Shown: in pieces, positions 28,524 through 35,158 of the stretch
Numbering within the stretch: the stretch's first letter is position 1
Layout: each line of letters opens with the position of its first letter
Assembly: GCF_021582875.1 (NCBI RefSeq)
Contig: NZ_CP091138.1
Coordinates: 1,054,001-1,118,000, forward strand
Length of the DNA: 64,000 nt
Direction of reading: 5' to 3'
DNA from: Microbacterium sp. KUDC0406
GTDB lineage: Bacteria; Actinomycetota; Actinomycetes; Actinomycetales; Microbacteriaceae
The notes under the pieces: model-generated
Seen by the model: the letters and a program-made list of their open reading frames with translations, nothing else
Databases searched by the model: none
Told to the model about the DNA's origin: nothing
Program-made: the position numbers and the translations under genes

Positions 28524-29183
28524 ATGCGTCGTCCCCGAATGTTCAGGTCTTCGGGCGCGGCCGTCCTCGGGGGTCTCCTCGTCGTCGCGCTCGCCGCCTG
28601 CGGCAGCAGCGCACCGACGGATGAGGAGCTGGCGGGCGCGGAGGCAGCTCGGCCGGCCGGCATCCAGACGCTCGCGGCGATCGAGATTCCCACGCCGACC
28701 GGTTGGGAGCAGATCGCGGAGCGCAACGTCGACGCATGCGGATCCATGACGAACGATCGCGGCGGTTTCGACGATGCACACATCAACGGGTATTCCTGCG
28801 CTGTCGTGCGCAGAACGTTGTATGTGCGGGCGGACGGGGCCGCCACGAGCCGTGATGACGAGGCGGCTTGGTCTGCGACCGCTGAGCTCGCGCAGAACAT
28901 CCCCGAACTGCATCTCAGTGACCGGGTGCCGAACGCCAACGGCTTTCTGACCGTCGACGGGCGGCGGGTCAGAGCCGAGGCATTCATCACCGAGGGCGAG
29001 AACGCCGATATCGACATCCTGCCGCTGTGGCACCGGAACGAGACCATCGTCACCGACGAGACGAAGCTCGTCGATCAGTTGGGCGAGCAGAACCGCGCAG
29101 GCGACAACGTGCTGCAGCTGACGGTCACCGTGCCGTACTTCGAGTACTTGCGACCCGAAGAGGAAGAGTCCTACGTGCCATGA
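28524..29183 (+). CDS. Putative lipoprotein of unknown function
   Basis: This 219-residue protein starts with a charged MRRPRMFRSSG, a hydrophobic stretch and the lipobox LVVALAAC (cysteine near residue 27), so Lgt and the lipoprotein signal peptidase should process it and anchor it outside the membrane. The rest is hydrophilic, with two further cysteines (DACGSM and YSCAVV) that may pair. No known domain is recognised. ATG 28524 was chosen because a TACTGT -10 box (28512-28517) lies 6 bases before it. Confidence 0.8.
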   Translation: MRRPRMFRSSGAAVLGGLLVVALAACGSSAPTDEELAGAEAARPAGIQTLAAIEIPTPTGWEQIAERNVDACGSMTNDRGGFDDAHINGYSCAVVRRTLYVRADGAATSRDDEAAWSATAELAQNIPELHLSDRVPNANGFLTVDGRRVRAEAFITEGENADIDILPLWHRNETIVTDETKLVDQLGEQNRAGDNVLQLTVTVPYFEYLRPEEEESYVP

Positions 29184-29221
29184 TCCACGACACCTCACTG
29201 GACGTCGTGACGAAGGAGGGC

Positions 29222-29255
29222 GCTCACGGACGGTCATCGCTGACCGTCCGTGAGC
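29222..29255 (+). terminator. Two-way terminator hairpin
   Basis: A 15-bp perfect stem (29222-29236 with 29241-29255) has loop TCGC and lies between the converging lipoprotein and hydrolase genes. The T tract is weak. Confidence 0.75.
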
Positions 29256-29273
29256 TCTGATGCGCGGGACCGA

Positions 29274-30011
29274 TCAGCTCAGATGCCGCGCGAAGAATGC
29301 GGCCGCGTGCGCGCCGGCGGATGCCGGGACGCCGGTGTGCCCGCCCATGTTGGCCAGCAGCGCCTTCTCCTCCGATCCGAAGGCGTCGAACAGATCCAGC
29401 GCCATCTGACGGTCATTGCCCTCGTCATCCCACTGCAGCAGGACGTGCAGCGGAATCGTGACGTGCCGGGCCTCGGCCATGATCGAGCGCGGCACGTAGC
29501 TGCCGGCGAACAGGCTCGCGGCGACGAGTCGGGGTTCGACCACCGCGAGGCGGACGCCGATGGAGATGACGCCGCCCGAATAGGTCACAGGACCGCGCAG
29601 CTCCGGCAGCTGCAGCAGCTCGTCGATGGCGTGTTGCAGTTCGGGGACGCCCTGCTCGACGAGCGGGAGGATGAGCCTGTCGACGATGTCGGAGGTGACG
29701 GTTTCGCCCGCCGCGAGTGCCTGCCGCAGATCGATGCGCGCCTGATCGACGACCGGCAGGTTCGGCCGCTCGCCGGTTCCGGGGAGCTCGATCGTCGCGC
29801 AGGCGAACCCGCCGGCCGCCGAGTACTGTGCGCGTCCCCGCAGGCGTGGACGCATCCGCGCGATGCCGCCCGGGTGGCCTAGCAGCGCGAGCGGAACGGG
29901 CGCGTCAGCAGTCGCGGACGGGGGAGTCCAGAGGATGCCGGGGATGTCACCCAGCAGGAAGTCGCGTTCGAGGACGCCGTCCTCGAGGAGGTTCTCTGAG
30001 GTGAAGTTCAT
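29274..30011 (-). CDS. Alpha/beta hydrolase, dienelactone hydrolase-like
   Basis: This 245-residue hydrolase has LALLGHPGG (oxyanion region), ATIELPGTGER, a nucleophile elbow VTYSGGVISIG, an acid in LQWDDEGNDR and a C-terminal histidine in NMGGHTG. The elbow YSGG deviates slightly from GxSxG but fits several esterase families of this fold. The ATG is preceded on its strand by GAAAGG. The 156-base stretch upstream (30012-30167) shows only a possible TAGATC -10 box near 30052. Function beyond esterase or hydrolase is unknown. Confidence 0.82.
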   Translation of the reverse strand: MNFTSENLLEDGVLERDFLLGDIPGILWTPPSATADAPVPLALLGHPGGIARMRPRLRGRAQYSAAGGFACATIELPGTGERPNLPVVDQARIDLRQALAAGETVTSDIVDRLILPLVEQGVPELQHAIDELLQLPELRGPVTYSGGVISIGVRLAVVEPRLVAASLFAGSYVPRSIMAEARHVTIPLHVLLQWDDEGNDRQMALDLFDAFGSEEKALLANMGGHTGVPASAGAHAAAFFARHLS

Positions 30012-30167
30012 GATCGTGCCTTTCGGGAGCTGAGATGGCGCTCCCGGACGATCTATCGCCCGACCGTGACCCCGGAGGGGAGCACCCATGTCGTCGTGTT
30101 CACGGATACCACCTCCTCGCTCTGTCGCACGGCCGGTACAGACTAGCAGTACACGGCGCACCTGACC

Positions 30168-30953
30168 TCAGGGCAATGCATGGACGAGCACCAGCGACCC
30201 CTCGAAACTGGTCTGGGTGCGCAGCGCGCCGTGCCGGTGGTCCCAGGCCCCGGAGGCGATCGCCGCACGCAGGGCCTCGGTGTACTCCTCGTCCTGGGCG
30301 GGGGAGAGGAAGCTCCACGCCGAGCATGCGGCTCGTGCCGAGCGGTCGAGGAGAGCTTCGGGGCGGCCGTAGTACGCCTCGTTGAATCCGTCCGTGCAGT
30401 CCCACGGGATCGGCACCGGATGCACCGACACTTTGCCGCCGAGGCCGTCCCGCAGCCGGTCCATCGACGGGTACCGCCGCCGCTCGGTCTCGATCACGCC
30501 CGGCGCGTACTCGGCCAGCCACGACCGGTCGAGCAGATCGGGATCGCATGTCAGGACGACGACGGCGCCACGCGTCACCCGGCGAACCTCGGCGAGTCCT
30601 GCCTCGAGGTCGCCCCACTGATGCACTGAGAACGTCGTCATGGCCGCGTCGAAGGCATCGTCGGCGAACGGCAGCTGCTCCGCGACGGCGTCGACGGCGC
30701 GGCTCAGATGCGATGGTCGCTGACTGCGCATGGTCGCGGACGGCTCGACCGCCGTCACCTCGAGGTCGGCAGGTTCGTAGTTGCCGGCGCCGGCTCCGAC
30801 GTTGAGAACCGTGCGAGCATCCCCGAGCGCCGTGCGGATGGTCTGCGCGATCCGCGGATCCGGGCGTCGGTACGAGTCGTACCCGGTGCCGAGCACACCG
30901 TAGTCGGCGTCCCCGGCGCTGCCGTCGCGTGTGCGTGTCTGATCGCCTGTCAT
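30168..30953 (-). CDS. Class I SAM-dependent methyltransferase
   Basis: This 261-residue methyltransferase has the SAM-binding TVLNVGAGAGNYEP (about residue 48), the acidic loop VTAVEPSATM and FADDAFDAAMTTFSVHQWGD. It resembles the UbiE/Methyltransf_11 group acting on small molecules. Substrate is unknown. It is 17 bases downstream of the HIT gene on the same strand and probably co-transcribed with it. Confidence 0.88.
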   Translation of the reverse strand: MTGDQTRTRDGSAGDADYGVLGTGYDSYRRPDPRIAQTIRTALGDARTVLNVGAGAGNYEPADLEVTAVEPSATMRSQRPSHLSRAVDAVAEQLPFADDAFDAAMTTFSVHQWGDLEAGLAEVRRVTRGAVVVLTCDPDLLDRSWLAEYAPGVIETERRRYPSMDRLRDGLGGKVSVHPVPIPWDCTDGFNEAYYGRPEALLDRSARAACSAWSFLSPAQDEEYTEALRAAIASGAWDHRHGALRTQTSFEGSLVLVHALP

Positions 30954-30970
30954 GGTCCGGTCCCTCTCGT

Positions 30971-31468
30971 TCAGTCGAACGTCGTCGGCATGCCGAGCTG
31001 TTCTCGGAGCCGCTGGGCGAACGGCGCCCGTGCTTCGGGCGCCACCCACCGCGCCTCATCCTGGCGCTGGTAGAGGCGGTCGTTCGCATGCCGCGGGAAC
31101 ACGTGCACATGCAGATGCCACACGTCTTGCCCGCCGGCCGGTTCGTTGTGCTGCCGGATCGAGGTGCCCTCGCATCCGTACGACGAGCGGATGCCCACGG
31201 CGACGCGCTGTGTCAGGTCCCAGACGGCCTGCCCGTCGGCGGGGGAGAGGTCGTAGAGGTTCTCGACGTGCGTCCGCGGGATGACGAGGACGGCGCCGGG
31301 GTTGACCGGCCACCACTTCGGAGCTATCCGGGCGTAGGCGCGCTGCGTGACCGCCACGATGTCGGACGGTAGGTTGCGCTCGTTGAAGACGCCCTGCTGG
31401 ATGTCACAGAACGGACACGGGTAGTCGGCAGGCTCATGTGTCGTCGGAGACATCGCCTGCACTTCCAT
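30971..31468 (-). CDS. HIT family hydrolase
   Basis: This 165-residue protein carries the histidine triad WHLHVHVFPRH (about residue 120). It also has an N-terminal CPFCDI zinc-like pair, IPKWWPVNPGAVLVIPRTHV-type strand sequence and a second HVENLYDL. Such proteins hydrolyse dinucleoside polyphosphates or nucleotide-linked amines. ATG 31468 (MEVQAM) has a purine-rich GGAAGGACC upstream; ATG 31453 is a possible alternative. It is first in a pair with the downstream methyltransferase. Confidence 0.88.
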   Translation of the reverse strand: MEVQAMSPTTHEPADYPCPFCDIQQGVFNERNLPSDIVAVTQRAYARIAPKWWPVNPGAVLVIPRTHVENLYDLSPADGQAVWDLTQRVAVGIRSSYGCEGTSIRQHNEPAGGQDVWHLHVHVFPRHANDRLYQRQDEARWVAPEARAPFAQRLREQLGMPTTFD

Positions 31469-31496
31469 CGAGGTCCTTCCATCCGGTCTTCCGAGG

Positions 31497-32174
31497 CTAC
31501 TCCGCGTGATGGACCTCCCCTCGCAGCGGTGCGGTCCAGTACGCCGTGTAGCGCCAGAACAGTCGACGACGCATTCGGATGCCGGGGAGCTCCCCGGCCG
31601 CCACCGCGTGGATCTCGTCGAACGTCTCCAGAGGTTCTGCGGTGGGTGCACGCATGGATGCCGGGGGAGCGGTCGCCGGATGGGGATGTCTCAGGAGCCC
31701 GACGATCGGATTGACCGCGAGTGACACCAGCGATCGAAGCGCGTCTGCAGACGCTTCACTCGCCACACCGACGATCAGGATCCGACCTCCGGGGCGCAGC
31801 GCTGCCCGGGCCTGTGCCAAGGTGGCCCGCAGCGGCATGTGATGCAGCGAGGCCACGAACACGATGAGGTCGTAGGAGCCATACGGCTCGTCGCCGAATC
31901 TGCGCTGTTCGATGCATACCCGGTCGGATGCGGCGAATCGTCGTGCAGCCACCCTGGCCGTCGCGAGGTCCGGTTCGATGCCGATGACCTCTGGGAGGAT
32001 GCCGGCGAGTCGGGCGGCGAGGTTTCCGGTCCCGCATCCGACATCCACCGCCGTCCGCCCGCCGGCGCGGCGAACCGCTCGGGCGTGTCGCAGGACGAAC
32101 CACGCATAGGCGTCGTTGTGCGACCACGGGTGCGCGGCATTGAATCGGTTCAGTGCCGTAAGGATCCGTCCCAT
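31497..32174 (-). CDS. Class I SAM-dependent methyltransferase
   Basis: This 225-residue protein has the glycine-rich loop TAVDVGCGTGNLAARL (about residues 41-56), the acidic loop VIGIEPD and the motif IVFVASLHHMPL, followed by ALRPGGRILIVG. These are the usual class I features of small-molecule methyltransferases. The C-terminal part (about 150-225) is variable and rich in Arg and Pro. It stands 28 bases from the HIT gene. The substrate is unknown. Confidence 0.88.
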   Translation of the reverse strand: MGRILTALNRFNAAHPWSHNDAYAWFVLRHARAVRRAGGRTAVDVGCGTGNLAARLAGILPEVIGIEPDLATARVAARRFAASDRVCIEQRRFGDEPYGSYDLIVFVASLHHMPLRATLAQARAALRPGGRILIVGVASEASADALRSLVSLAVNPIVGLLRHPHPATAPPASMRAPTAEPLETFDEIHAVAAGELPGIRMRRRLFWRYTAYWTAPLRGEVHHAE

Positions 32175-32183
32175 TCGCCGAGG

Positions 32184-32704
32184 CTAACGGGGGAGAGGTC
32201 GTGCCATCTCCAGGACGGCGCCCGGCGCGAACTCGTGCACGCGGGAACGCCCTGTGGGCGAGAATCCGTGCCGGGCGTAGAAACGTCGGGCCGGTGTGGA
32301 GCCGTCGTAGACATACGGTCGGAGCCGCGCCGCCTCTCTTCCAGGGCCCAGTCCAGCACGTGAGCGAGGAGGCGGTCCGCCACGCCGGCGGCCTTCCCAC
32401 GATGATCCGGAAGCACGTACACGCCGGTGAGGACGGGGTCTGCGCCATCATCATCGTGGCTCTGCGCGGACATCATTCCGACCCATCGGCCGGAACTGCG
32501 CTCGATCGCGACGACCGAGGCGGCATCCTCCTGCTCGCCGCGCCGTGCGCGGAGGCGCCAGTCGTCATCGGTCATCGCCAGCGTCGTCTCCAGCGTCGCG
32601 CCGTACGAGATCGGATGCTCGGTCGCGTTCTCGACCCGGAACGCGCGCACCAGCGGATGGTCGGATTCCCGCGTGCTGCGGAGGAGGTAGGGGTCGCTTG
32701 TCAT
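32184..32704 (-). CDS. GNAT family acetyltransferase (frameshifted)
   Basis: This is a GNAT protein of about 173 residues when repaired. The N-terminal region reads LRSTRESDHPLVRAFRVEN, and the acetyl-CoA loop VYVLPDHRGKAAGVADRLLA is intact. Near 32335 the frame fails after DWALEE; AARLRPYVYDGSTPARRFY and HGFSPTGRSRVHEF continue one frame over to a TAG at 32184-32186. One base is missing, probably a G. It is divergent from the small ORF that precedes the S51-like gene. Confidence 0.78.
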
Positions 32705-32790
32705 CGTGGCGATCCTATCGGCGGCGGGGACAGGGGAGTGGTCGCCCTGCGCGTCAGCCCTAGCCACGTGATCCCCCGACAGGCTGCGCC

Positions 32791-32796
32791 TAAGCT
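32791..32796 (+). promoter_or_regulatory. -10 box TAAGCT before the small ORF
   Basis: TAAGCT lies 6 bases before the ATG at 32803, the usual leaderless spacing in this window. Confidence 0.5.
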
Positions 32797-32802
32797 CGTC
32801 AG

Positions 32803-32928
32803 ATGACCTCTGATTCGAACGGTGCGAGTGCCGGTCTCTGCAGGATCTCGCGCGAGATCCGTCCCATGGACCGGTCCGGCGATGCGGCAGCGTCTCCCGC
32901 CAACGCAGCAGGACGTGATGCCGCGTGA
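32803..32928 (+). CDS. Putative leaderless small ORF (41 aa)
   Basis: This small ORF reads MTSDSNGASAGLCRISREIR and onward to GRDAA, with no recognisable domain. Three features argue for translation: a TAAGCT -10 box 6 bases before the ATG, no internal stop, and a GTGA overlap with the S51-like gene (its TGA lies inside that gene's GTG). It may be a leader peptide that couples translation to the peptidase, or just an upstream ORF. It contains a perfect 18-base palindrome at 32843-32860. Confidence 0.45.
   Translation: MTSDSNGASAGLCRISREIRPMDRSGDAAASPANAAGRDAA
32843..32860. promoter_or_regulatory. Perfect 18-base palindrome
   Basis: GGATCTCGCGCGAGATCC is its own reverse complement. It lies in the small ORF upstream of the S51-like gene. 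As DNA it could be an operator. As RNA it has no loop unless the centre opens. Confidence 0.4.
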
Positions 32929-33656
32929 GCGTGCACCTCATCGGCGGCGGTGCGACCACGAGCGCGGACGCGCCACTTCATGCGCCGTTCGTGGCCGAGG
33001 CGGCACAGCGAGCGAGCCAGGCAGGTCGAGCACGGCCGCGCATCGCCGTGATCTCGCTGCACCCCGAGGCCGAGGAGAAGGCGGCGGATCTGGGTGCGCT
33101 TCTGGCCGAGGCCGGCACGGGCCTCGAGATCGAGACGCACCTCACCGCTGGTGGGCCGGACAAGCCGATCGGGATCGACGCGATCACTGACGTCGACGGC
33201 GTCGCAGTCGGAGGTGGCGTCGTCGAGGACGTGCGCGCGGGGCTCGAGCCGATGTTCGGCGAATTGCGCCGACTGGTCGCAGATGGCTTGCCGTACCTCG
33301 GCGTCTCGGCCGGCGCGATGATCGCGGGAGAGAGGTCGTTCGGAGGCGGGCCGCGCATCGCCGGCGTGACAGTCTCACCCGAGGACCCGGATGACCCCGA
33401 TGACGGCTACGAGTTGGAGATCGAGGACGGTATCGGTCTCGTGGATGCGGCCGTCGAGGTGCACGTGGCCCAGCGCGGCATGTTGTCCCGGCTGGTCGTC
33501 GCCGTCGAGTCCGGTCTGGTCGCGAACGGGCTCGGCATCGACGAGCGCACGGCCGTGATGATCGGCGACGATGGATTCCGAGTCCAGGGCAGTGGCAGGG
33601 TCTGGCGCGTGTCGTCGGCCGAAGGCGGCGTGCTGGTCTCCACGATCGACGCCTGA
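32925..33656 (+). CDS. Peptidase S51 / cyanophycinase-like protein
   Basis: This 243-residue protein resembles the peptidase S51 group (dipeptidase E, cyanophycinase), which has a class-I amidotransferase-like fold. LGVSAGAMIAGE carries the likely serine nucleophile near residue 123, and the early SVHLIGGGATTS matches the family's opening. AVEVHVAQRGMLSRLVVAV may supply the histidine. It would cleave Asp-containing dipeptides or a related amide. The GTG start overlaps the upstream small ORF. Confidence 0.82.
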   Translation: MSVHLIGGGATTSADAPLHAPFVAEAAQRASQAGRARPRIAVISLHPEAEEKAADLGALLAEAGTGLEIETHLTAGGPDKPIGIDAITDVDGVAVGGGVVEDVRAGLEPMFGELRRLVADGLPYLGVSAGAMIAGERSFGGGPRIAGVTVSPEDPDDPDDGYELEIEDGIGLVDAAVEVHVAQRGMLSRLVVAVESGLVANGLGIDERTAVMIGDDGFRVQGSGRVWRVSSAEGGVLVSTIDA

Positions 33657-33705
33657 GGACGCCGGCCACATCATCCGGGGAGCGGGCTGCTCTTCTTAAT
33701 CTGAC

Positions 33706-33719
33706 ATAATGTGCATTAT
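33706..33719. repeat. AT-rich palindrome ATAATG-TG-CATTAT
   Basis: Two perfect 6-base arms flank a TG centre, in a very AT-rich patch for this genome, just past the 3' end of the toxin gene. It could be an operator, or a core site for a Xer or integrase-type recombinase. No second copy was seen nearby. Confidence 0.4.
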
Positions 33720-33738
33720 CGGCGAAGCCAGGGGCCCA

Positions 33739-34167
33739 TCAGCTCCACAGCTCGACGAACGATCGTTCCTGCGGGCGCAGGGATCGTTGGATGCCGGAAT
33801 CGAAGGTTGCCAAGACGGCGTTGTTCGCTGCAGCGACGTTCACCAGATGCAGATCAGTGACCTGTCGATGACCGCGCAAGACACCGCCAGCAACAACCCA
33901 CGTCGTCGGCGATACGTCACCCGAGATCCAAGACCATCCCTCGGCGCGACGGAGCGCGCGAACCTGCTCCAGCGCTTGCACGGCGGGCACCGGTCGCCCG
34001 ATCACCGACTCGGTCATCATTAGCCGCAGCAGACCGATCTCGGTGATCGATGTTGTGCTCCAGGACTCCGTGGACGCGAAGCGCTCGTGTGCGAGGTCAT
34101 GATGGACGTGATCTGTCCAGGTCAGCGCCAGAAGCACGTTCACGTCGAGCAACCGTCGAATCGTCAC
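33739..34167 (-). CDS. vapC: PIN-domain toxin, VapC family
   Basis: This 142-residue PIN-domain RNase has the metal-binding aspartate in LLDVNVLLAL (residues 6-15), a second acidic site in SITEIGLLRLMM, and a C-terminal acid patch in DLHLVNVAAANNAVLATFDSG. The sequence fits the TIGR00028-type PIN family of mycobacterial toxins. It probably cleaves tRNA or rRNA when the antitoxin is lost. The ATG overlaps the antitoxin stop by four bases, the normal toxin-second order. Confidence 0.9.
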   Translation of the reverse strand: MTIRRLLDVNVLLALTWTDHVHHDLAHERFASTESWSTTSITEIGLLRLMMTESVIGRPVPAVQALEQVRALRRAEGWSWISGDVSPTTWVVAGGVLRGHRQVTDLHLVNVAAANNAVLATFDSGIQRSLRPQERSFVELWS

Positions 34168-34519
34168 CAGTCGTCCAGATGCTCAGCGACCAGTTCATCG
34201 GTGATGACGTGCCCTGGTGATCCGGCCATCACTGGGATCCCGTTCCGCATCCTCGGGGCGGCCTCGTTGAAGTGCTCCAGGCCGAACTCGGCCATCTCGT
34301 TCAGCTCCATCTCAACGGATGACCCGTGTCTGATGGCACGCCTTTCGAGCGCCTTCAACAGTGCCGGAGCAATGAGCCTCTCCAGACCGCTCTCCGCTTC
34401 ATACGGAACGAGACGCGCAATGGGCCTGCCGTGGTCGGTGACGGTGATCTGCTCTCCCCGCGGACGGCGACGAGATGCCGGCTGAGGCCATCTCGCAACT
34501 CGCGGACTCCGACGTTCAT
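34164..34519 (-). CDS. vapB: Type II antitoxin, Phd-like N-terminus with VapB-like C-terminus (frameshifted)
   Basis: Repaired, this gene encodes about 118 residues. The N-terminal MNVGVRELRDGLSRHLVAVR and GEQITVTDHGRPIARLVP match the Phd/YefM DNA-binding fold. The second half (LKALERRAIRHGSSVEMELN, then RNGIPV and VITDELVAEHL) looks like an RHH/VapB helix pair and tail. One G is missing at 34460 on the plus strand, between the two halves of the Phd fold. The ATG follows GGAGGAGAA. The odd combination could be a genuine fusion. The operator TGTGGC-GCCACA lies just upstream. Confidence 0.75.
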
Positions 34520-34531
34520 TTCTCCTCCAAA

Positions 34532-34559
34532 TGTGGCGCTTTATGCAATTGTAGCCACA
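34532..34559 (-). promoter_or_regulatory. Operator/promoter of the toxin-antitoxin pair
   Basis: Arms TGTGGC (34532-34537) and GCCACA (34554-34559) are inverted and 16 bases apart. On the coding strand a TACAAT -10 box lies inside. Antitoxins of this type commonly bind such a site and repress their own operon. Confidence 0.55.
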
Positions 34560-34603
34560 ACCTGTGGGATGCATGACGACACCTGCCCGATACCGTTGAC
34601 GAC

Positions 34604-34955
34604 GTGACGCAGTCAGAATCCCCCGTTGAACTCCAGACGACGAATGCGGATGCCTGGTCGGACCTCTCCGGCGACTATGAGCGCGCCCGCGGCCGGGAGG
34701 ACTCGCTCGACAGACTCGTCGAGTGGCCCGCGCAGCGCGCGATGCTCGGCGACGTCAGCGGATGTTCCATCCTCGACCTCGGCTGCGGCAACGGCGGAAA
34801 GATCGCCGAATTGGTGCGCGACGGAGCTGTCGGCGGCGACTGAGCCACAGCTGTCCGAGGACGACGCCCGCCGCTTCCCGCATAAGAAGTCCTGGATGGA
34901 CAAGCACCTCGGCATCCTGGTCTTCCGGCTCCGCCCCGTCACCGCGGCGGGTTGA
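34604..34955 (+). pseudogene. Class I methyltransferase remnant with internal deletion
   Basis: The first 79 residues are the start of a SAM methyltransferase (SILDLGCGNGGKIAELVRDG, the SAM loop), then the frame stops. One frame over, the sequence ends with LSEDDARRFPHKKSW and MDKHLGILVFRLRPVTAAG, which matches the C-terminal end of the same kind of enzyme. Roughly 130-170 residues between them are missing, which is too much for the small indels seen elsewhere. It is a decayed gene or an assembly collapse. GTG 34604 is the likely original start. Confidence 0.7.
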
Positions 34956-34985
34956 CGCGTTTTCCGAGTGGCGCACCTTTTCGAC

Positions 34986-34991
34986 TAGTCT
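34986..34991 (+). promoter_or_regulatory. -10 box TAGTCT before the aspS2 leader
   Basis: TAGTCT fits TANNNT. Transcription from about 34998 would give a leader of about 160 bases before the aspS2 ATG. No convincing -35 is seen. An earlier start is possible because an inverted repeat TCAGTCC/GGACTGA (34991-34997 with 35010-35016) spans this area. Confidence 0.4.
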
Positions 34992-35063
34992 CAGTCCCAG
35001 CCACAGCGAGGACTGACAACCCTCAGCTCTGCAGGAGCAGCTGCGCTCGCGCGTCCGGCGTCA

Positions 35064-35154
35064 CCGACGAGAGGCCGGCGATACGTCGGCGAAGGTGTGG
35101 TGGCACAGCGATCTAGCCCCCGCCCGCACCTCCAGGGCTTCCACATCCTGGAGG
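35064..35154 (+). promoter_or_regulatory. Candidate translational T-box riboswitch of aspS2
   Basis: A 6-bp stem (CCGACG/CGTCGG, 35064-35069 with 35084-35089) precedes a T-box-like antisequestrator. Helix A1 is GGTGTGG/CCGCACC (35094-35100 with 35124-35130, one GU pair). A 7-base bulge TGGCACA follows (35101-35107), then helix A2 GCG/CGC (35108-35110 with 35121-35123). The competing sequestrator CCTCCAGG/CCTGGAGG (35129-35136 with 35147-35154) hides the GGAGG that serves the ATG at 35159. TGGC would pair with the GCCA end of tRNA-Asn or tRNA-Asp. Stem I and the specifier codon are not resolved; AAC 35018-35020 and GAC 35015-35017 are candidates. Confidence 0.6.
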
Positions 35155-35158
35155 AAAC

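Noticed and set aside
34985..35050. A complete Stem I with specifier for the aspS2 T-box
   Set aside because: Several alternative stems are possible and none puts a specifier on the expected 3' strand with confidence, so I left it unassigned.
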